Assembly (NCBI GenBank): GCA_934045075.1
Contig: OW203721.1
Location: 2,354,997 to 2,418,996 of the forward strand
From: Yponomeuta sedellus
Taxonomy: Eukaryota; Arthropoda; Insecta; Lepidoptera; Yponomeutidae
DNA: 64,000 nt
Reading direction: 5' to 3'
The notes under the pieces are model-generated. The model was given only the letters and a program-made list of their open reading frames with translations, made no database searches and was not told where the DNA came from. A program made the translations under genes and the position numbers. Of the stretch, positions 58,144-64,000 are shown one piece after another. Within the stretch, counting starts at the first letter, position 1; every line of letters begins with the position of its first letter.

Positions 58144-58319
58144 TTCGTAAACGGCTAAAAGAAAGTCTCGGTTTTTTGGACGGTTAAACATATCCGTTTA
58201 ATACAAAACATCGTTTATTCTCGAGATTTCGTTAACAATTTCTACGGCACGCTAAATACATGATTGCGTTGTTACTGCCTAAAGCGCGCTACGATATAGT
58301 ACAGTAATAACTGATGATC

Positions 58320-58500
58320 TTCTTCTTCGGCTCTTTAACTCCTAGAGGAGCATAGGTCCTCAACCACAGATTTCCACTTCTGACGGTGGTTCGCGGCAGC
58401 TTCCAATTCAGGCCAGCTAGTGCCGATCGACTTGGCCTCTTGGTCTATTGATCTTTTCCAGGTGGTCCTTGGGCGCCCCCTCTCTCGGCTGCCTACTTGG
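58320..58500 (-). mobile_element. LINE C-terminal relic
   Basis: Minus-strand R-G-R-P-R-T-T-W-K-R, S-W-P-E-L-E-A-A-A-N-H-R and W-K-S-V-V-E-D-L-C then stop. This is the RTE/CR1-like ORF end with G-R-P-R. Confidence 0.8.
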
Positions 58501-58714
58501 GTATACGCATTTGTATAATTTACGCGTTTTTGTGTGTATTTATTTATTATTTATTTATTTCTTTTTGGGAAACTTGCAGCTTACATAAACATGGACAGTT
58601 CTTAATGACTAACTATAAGCTAAAAATAATATTGTGCACCTTTGCAAAATATGTACCTTGCATCAAATGTTTTTTACACTGTTAACTATGTTTACATGTT
58701 TTACACTGTTAAGT

Positions 58715-58946
58715 ATAATTAAAGCTGTTTTTATACGGATTTATGCTCGTTTATTACATTTGTACAATTTTCCAACGTTTCGGCACTTTTTCAGGTGCCG
58801 TGGTCCCGGACGACTGGTCCACTGGATGGATGACTGGACTGGACTGGTCATCCGGGACCACGGCACCTGAAAAAGTGCCGAAACGTTGGAAAATTGTAAA
58901 AATGTAATAAACGAGCATAAATCCGTATAAAAACAGTTTTAATTAT
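58715..58946. repeat. 232-bp near-perfect palindrome
   Basis: Arms of about 105 bp with few mismatches, including cggatttatgctcgtttatt, ccaacgtttcggcacttttt and aggtgccgtggtcccgga, around a short centre (about 58830-58840). Foldback element of the GAAACGT class. Confidence 0.95.
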
Positions 58947-59139
58947 GTCTACTGCTCGTGTTAACCTTAGAAAATACTATACTGTTAAGCATGTTTAAGG
59001 AGAATACTTAGAGCGTGTAAAGCAGTATGACATATTACACCAAATAAACTGTTTGAATTTGAATAATAACTGATGATACTGTAGATAAATGTAGGTATGT
59101 TTTGCATATCTAAACTAAACAACCCGTCTCACTTTTCAG

Positions 59140-59282
59140 CAACTCTCCATCGTGGGTTGCCTGGAAGAAATTGCTCTAAGCAATAAGACCGCCAATTGTA
59201 CTGTAACTTTGTAATTATTTTTCGTTTGTTTTTTCCTGGTGTACAATAAAGAATATTCTTATGTTATCTTATCTTAAACACT
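59140..59282 (+). mobile_element. LINE 3' end (jockey/CR1-like)
   Basis: gttgcctggaagaaattgct, ctaagcaataagaccgccaa, and tail gtgtacaataaagaatattc. Same family as 49372-49535. Confidence 0.72.
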
Positions 59283-59589
59283 TAAGTAAATGCACCGTTC
59301 CGACATAGTATGGACTGTAGGACACCGGTCACCGCCGCCACATTTCATTTAGTTAATAACTGAATTAACGTCGTTTACTCTAGTTACACGCTAAGGAGTT
59401 TATGCGTGAACTAGTTGAAGAATTTAACTAGTTAATCGACTAGTTGATGAACGAACGTCAACAGTCTCGTTTCGTTGACGAAAAAAGCTTCAACGACCCA
59501 CCACTTTCGTGGACTTATAGAGGATGTAGTGAATTGAGAACGGAATGTTGCGATGGCTGACATATTATGGACCGGTAAACATATAAATA

Positions 59590-59905
59590 GTTTTAAAAAC
59601 CTATTTAGAGGCTAAAAATTCCACCCATGGGCGACTCACCGGCATCAGTGAAATTTCGAACCTCTTTACACTATTCTCTGTATTATGTACAGGTCTGTAC
59701 GTAATACAGATAATAGTGTAAAAAGGTTCGAAATTTCACTGATGCCGGTGAGTCGCCCATTAGCTCAATTGGAAGAGTGCTGGCACGGATAGCCAGAGGT
59801 CGCGGGTTCGAACCCCGGCATGGGTGGAATTTTTAGCCTCTAAATAGGTTTTTAAAATTGTCCTTAGCACGGGTTAGTGCATTAAAAATCAAAATAGTAT
59901 ATAAA
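59590..59905. repeat. Family A SINE with head-to-head palindrome
   Basis: A reversed family A head (59590-59695) faces a full plus copy (59696-59905), forming arms of about 65 bp around gtacaggtctgtac. Confidence 0.88.
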
Positions 59906-60169
59906 TAGTTTTATATAAAGCGATGGCAAGATACCAGCGAGCATGCATGCAGCGTCTAATGAATGTGGATCCAACAAAATGTTTTTTTGTGAAGTAAATG
60001 TTTATTTCGGGTACACAATTATGTGGCGGCTCTCCACAGAGGATTTTATGTATTTTATTTTATGATTTTTTGAAATTTGAATTTAGTTTAACGTTTTTGA
60101 GTTTTTTGCTTTGCTTGTCAGATTTGTAAAGACAGCCGTGGGGTGAATATGCATTTTAGTGTTTAATTT

Positions 60170-60518
60170 CGTTATCGTTATCAACCCTTGTATGCCCCCA
60201 CTGCTGGGGCACGGGTCTCTTTCTGCATTGCAGGAAAGTTAGGCCATACTCCACCATGTGGATTGCAAGACAGTGACGGGCCTTACTGTCAGAAGTTATC
60301 AAGCCGCCATAAGGCCTCTGACATGGCTTACGAATGCCATTATATGACAGCTGACACCAACGGCTTAACGTGCCTTGCGAAGCACGAAAGCGCTCGGAAA
60401 AATGCAACTAGCGGTAGTCACGGGACGCTCACTCATCCTGTACCTGACCGCGCCTGTTGTTGCTTAACCAAGTGATTGATTCTAATCATACGGTTCGCCT
60501 AGGCCACGAGCGCTTCTC
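60170..60518 (-). repeat. Family C SINE-like repeat, copy 9, with target duplication
   Basis: 349 bp, flanked by gtgtttaattt at 60159-60169 and 60519-60529. Full-length minus copy. Confidence 0.92.
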
Positions 60519-60764
60519 GTGTTTAATTTGTTTTCCCGACGCAAACCCACTTGCGGGCACACCGAGGACCCGCGTCATTTACAAAAAACATATGTATGTT
60601 ACGGCTAGAATCGGAAGCGCGGCTACTCCTAGTTTTAGCCGGTTAGAACTCGGTGAAGCCATTGTCTCTTGGTTAAATCTAGTATTAGCCGATTCTTTTC
60701 GGGTAGAACTAGGTTTAGCTGGTATCATTCCGGCTAGAACTAGGCCCAACCAAACCCTAATGGC

Positions 60765-60985
60765 TGATACTAGGTTTAACAATATAACATAACATTTACA
60801 TACAGGCACATACATTGCTTCTGGCCCCACACTAGGATACCCTGTGTCGTGGGAACCAAAAACGACGACATCACAAACATGTAAACATCCAAGACCTGGG
60901 GTTTTTTTTGTCTACAGCCGGGACTCGAACCCGGGACCTCTTGCATGGTAGGCAGATGCGCTACGGTAACGCCACAGAGGTCGTC
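60765..60985 (-). repeat. tRNA-like SINE family G, reverse copy
   Basis: Mirror of 55574-55795: ttgcttctggcccca, ccgggactcgaacccgggac, ggtaggcagatgcgctacgg. Confidence 0.85.
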
Positions 60986-60986
60986 A

Positions 60987-61032
60987 TTGACACTATTTTG
61001 AGTGACTTTTTAGTCACTCAAAATAGTGTCAA
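60987..61032. repeat. Perfect palindrome, 21-bp arms, 4-nt loop
   Basis: ttgacactattttgagtgac then t; loop tttt; exact reverse complement. Starts 1-2 bases after the head of the reverse family G SINE. Confidence 0.97.
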
Positions 61033-61209
61033 ACTCGTAAGCACTGTTGAAATCGTCCGGACGCAAAGGCTATGAATCAATGTTAAAATGTTAGGTTACT
61101 TCTAAGCTAGCTGACCTGTGGTCAGGGACCCCGACATGTCACTCAATAGTCACGCCACTGCTAGCTACGTATCGCGTAGCCATAATATAATATTAATATG
61201 CCGTGCTAG

Positions 61210-61540
61210 TGCTCATGGCCTAGTCGAACCGAGTGATTGCAATCAATCAATCGAGTTTAGCAACAAAAGGTGCGGGATGGATGACCGTCCCGTTACTACC
61301 GCTAGTGACATTTTTCCGAGCGCTTCCGTGCTTCGCAAGGCACGTTAAGCAGTGGGTGCCGGCTGTCATGTAATGGCAGTCGTTAAGCCATGTCAGAGGC
61401 CTTACGGGGGGCTTGATAACTTCTAACAGTAAGGCCCGGCACTGTCTTACAAACCTCCACCAACCCGGACTTGGCCCCCGTGGTGGAGTAAGGCCTAACC
61501 TTCCTGCAATGCAGGAAGCGATCCGTACAGGGTTGCAATC
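61210..61540 (+). repeat. Family C SINE-like repeat, copy 10
   Basis: Plus-strand copy with full head; some loss near the 3' end. Confidence 0.85.
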
Positions 61541-61605
61541 GCATGCCGTGCTATAAAATATATTATAGTAAGCTACCACACATGGTGGTATCTTCTCATG
61601 GTATC

Positions 61606-61761
61606 TGTTGGTAAGCGCAAATCTCGAGAGCAGCTGAACCGATTTCACTAATTCATTTTTAGAATATTCCTTGAAGTACGAGGATGGTTCTTACGGAGAG
61701 AAAAATAAAAAAAATTAAAGAATCGACTGTTAGGCGGTACGAAGTTCGCTGGGTCAGCTAG
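61606..61761 (+). mobile_element. Helitron-like fragment, family 2
   Basis: 5'-truncated; ends gttcgctgggtcagctag|t. Confidence 0.55.
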
Positions 61762-62506
61762 TAATATATTTTTGTCTTCATTGATGGTCGGCCAATTACC
61801 ATAATATGCAATAATATACATTACTATAAGTTTACAAATTAGGTATAAGTTGGCGACGTCATAGAAATATATATTATAGCTGCGTGAGCGGTCAATTAAA
61901 TATTTGTATAGAAAAAGTGTATAACGGGCTTAGTTAGACCTGAGTGTTATTAATACTAGGTACCTAGTGTAGCATAACTCTCTACTGGTGGCTAGGAATC
62001 TAGTTTGAATGAACTGCGCGGTTCAAGCAGGCGTCGTAAGACAATGGGACACCCGAGATCACAAAGGCAACTCGTGTACTTATTCAGTAAATTAGAAACA
62101 ATGGTAGTGAATTAAACTGTAGTTTTCTGTTTAACTACGAGTGCTCTGCTTTGAGTGGCATTCGCTAGACATGTCAGGTCAAAACTTTATAAATTTATAT
62201 CGGTTTGAATATAGAAAAGTAAAACATAATTACCTTATTTCCTGACATTTTTGCTGAATTTTGACGAATAGAATTTCTTAATGATACGTGGTTTCCGCTA
62301 CGGGCCGGACAATGTAAACAAAATTCGTCATCTATGATATCTACGTAAAAAGAAGTCGCGTGTGGAAACGTCTCTTGAGTTTTTGCAAAAATGTCGGGAA
62401 ATTAGGTAATTACGTTTTACCTAATAAATAAACCTAATAAATAATTAATGTTTAATATATAACTATGTAGGAGTATCGCGAATCATTAGGAAATACTATA
62501 CAAAAG

Positions 62507-62867
62507 CGCTCGTGGACTAGGCGAACCGAGTGATTGCAATCAATTACTTGGTTAAGCAACAACAGGCGCGGTCAGGAACAGGATGGGTGAGCGTCCCGTG
62601 ACTACCGCTAGTGGCATTTTTCCGAGCGCTTCCGTGCTTCGCAAGGCACGTTAAGCCGTTGGTGCCGGCTGTCATATAATGGCAGTCGTTAAGCCATGTC
62701 AGAGGCCTTATGGGCGGCTTGATGACTTCTGACAGTAAGGCCCGCCACTGTCTTACAATCCTCCACCAACCCGGACTTGGCCCCCGTGGTGGAGTATGGC
62801 CTAACCTTCCAGCGATGCAGGAAGAGACCCGTGCCCCAGCAGTGGGGACATACAAGGGTTGATAACG
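62507..62867 (+). repeat. Family C SINE-like repeat, copy 11 (reference)
   Basis: 361 bp flanked by 9-bp duplications atacaaaag (62498-62506 and 62868-62876). Head cgctcgtggactaggcgaac is A-box-like. Centre ggcatttttccgagcgcttc. 3' end gtgccccagcagtggggaca resembles RTE LINE tails, which suggests mobilisation by an RTE-like LINE. Confidence 0.92.
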
Positions 62868-63352
62868 ATACAAAAGTAGAAGATGGCTGGCATAAAGGCG
62901 AAAGTTTGGGAGCGTGTATATTTGTTACTTCTTCACGTCTAAATGGCTATAACAATTTTAATAAAATTAATAAAATTAAAATTTACTGCGGGAAAATATC
63001 TTATTCCCATGGGAATATCGATAAACCGCGGGTAACACCGCGGGGCACCTCTAGTTGAATATATTCTAATCTTTGATTTGAAACGTATATTTTCGAGTGT
63101 TTTGAAGCCACCTTCCTTGACCAAAGGTGACCTTAGCCAATCCACTGTATAAGAAAGAGAATACCTAATTACGTACCTTGGGATAAACAAATAAATAGCT
63201 GATTGATAGGGCAGTCATTCATAGGTATAATTTATCCATGGACAGCTCAGGGCAGATCAGGGTACTAGATGTTTTTGGACTATGCCACTAGATAGAGCTT
63301 ATCCTTGGATAAATAGAGTAGTGCTGTCAAAAAGAGTAAGCGCACGTGGCCC

Positions 63353-63378
63353 TCATCATCATCATCATCATCATCAGC
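63353..63378 (+). repeat. (CAT)n tract
   Basis: About eight CAT units, like the (GAT)n tails of reversed RTE elements, though no LINE end is visible beside it. Confidence 0.85.
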
Positions 63379-63719
63379 CATTTAACGCCCAGTGTAGCGT
63401 TATTTATTTTTAAGGAAATACGCTACTAAAATTTATATTTTTCTTTTTTCCAACTTCACGTTTTTCGTTTCATAAAATTATTATTTTAATTTTATTTCTT
63501 CTTTTACTCGTTCTTGGCCACTATTTTCAGCTCTCTTTGAATGAGTGATTATCTGTGGCAATCACTCATTCAATACACTCATTCAATATTTTTTCACTCA
63601 CTCATCTCGGCTCTCGCAGCTCATGGAAATTTGACCACGGAAGGAGTTGGTTGTGCGCTCTGTTACGCCGCCAGTCTCCAACCGCCCTAGCGGCCATTTT
63701 TTAATCAATATTTTTTACA

Positions 63720-63878
63720 AGACTAATATTTTCTTGTCTGCGACCCTTTGCCCCCGCTTTTGGCCTAGGCCTGGTGTGCTTCCCGGAGGAATCGGCGCCG
63801 GCCTTCTACGCCGCTATCGAGGCGACACGGCGCGTCATCGCATCCAGCCTAGGGGAGTACCTATCGGCAGCGTGAACT
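63720..63878 (+). other. GC-rich open stretch, unassigned
   Basis: A plus-strand frame of about 48 codons reads L-G-L-V-C-F-P-E-E-S-A-P-A-F-Y-A-A-I-E and ends S-L-G-E-Y-L-S-A-A then stop. It is sharply GC-richer than its surroundings and is followed by an AT-rich tail ending at the window edge. It could be the last exon of a plus-strand gene or the 3' end of a retroelement. No start or clear acceptor was found. Confidence 0.3.
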
Positions 63879-64000
63879 GAACCAAACTAACTGGTGTAGG
63901 GCACGAACCTACTTATTTCCCACAACCCACTTCTTTTTGTAAAAAAAATTTTGTAAATATTGTATGTATCTCAAATTCTTATTTCTACCCCAGTCTTTCC

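Larger units (their letters stand above)
41389..64000. other. 22.6 kb without a recognised host exon
   Basis: Probably an intron of the same gene or its 5' flank, since exon 41274-41388 must have an upstream partner. I searched the minus strand for Ig-like exons with phase-2 donors and found none. It holds the repeats listed below; unlisted parts are AT-rich sequence in which I see no feature. Confidence 0.6.

Noticed and set aside
62544..62873. 109-codon minus frame, with look-alikes at 53302-53619, 32575-32886, 61247-61648
   Set aside because: These are antisense frames through family C SINE copies, broken in most copies.

Overview
The window reads as nuclear DNA of a lepidopteran insect, probably a moth. 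The evidence is one very large intron-rich muscle-type gene, canonical GT-AG introns, and dense transposable-element debris of insect kinds: tRNA-headed SINEs, RTE-like LINE tails with GTAT or GAT satellites, Helitron-like ends finishing in CTAG|T, and short-TIR MITEs. Nothing suggests a bacterial, viral or organellar source. Species cannot be told from the sequence alone.

One host gene is recognised. It lies on the minus strand, and 18 exons can be joined in frame from 41388 down to 51 (about 16.2 kb of coding sequence, about 5,396 codons). It runs off the left edge, and its 5' exons are not seen in 41.4-64 kb. The upstream half (41388-21.7 kb) encodes an immunoglobulin (I-set-like) chain in which two Ig types alternate. 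Exon 16471-22134 then carries the last Ig, a conserved acidic segment, a short Arg/Ser-rich basic patch and about 1,400 residues of predicted helical sequence. Downstream (16318-51) are eight exons, all phase 1 at both ends. Six carry a related helical head of about 110-130 residues, and most have long acidic Glu/Thr/Ser-rich tails. The layout fits a giant sarcomeric Ig protein. Zormin, or the titin/UNC-89-like proteins of insect annotations, is my best guess; the family is not proven here.

The first 22 kb, which holds the helical exons, is poor in transposons. From 22 kb on the introns are large and packed with repeats, and 41.4-64 kb is repeats only. Highlights are two short LTR elements, each with 4-bp target duplications and clear primer-binding sites, both in the sense direction of the host gene (26927-30191 and 44217-46722). 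The first carries an internal tandem array. There are also 11 copies of a ~350-bp SINE-like family with 9-11 bp target duplications; several nested insertions; a 223-bp structured repeat present twice in opposite orientation with almost no divergence; and a set of near-perfect palindromes with 21-27 bp arms and 4-6 nt loops.

The points most worth a second look are the frame-preserving exon array with its recurring short motif (hydrophobic, hydrophobic, x, E, Q, V/I, S/T), which could form a cassette system for tuning protein length, and the cluster of unrelated small palindromes in 42-61 kb.
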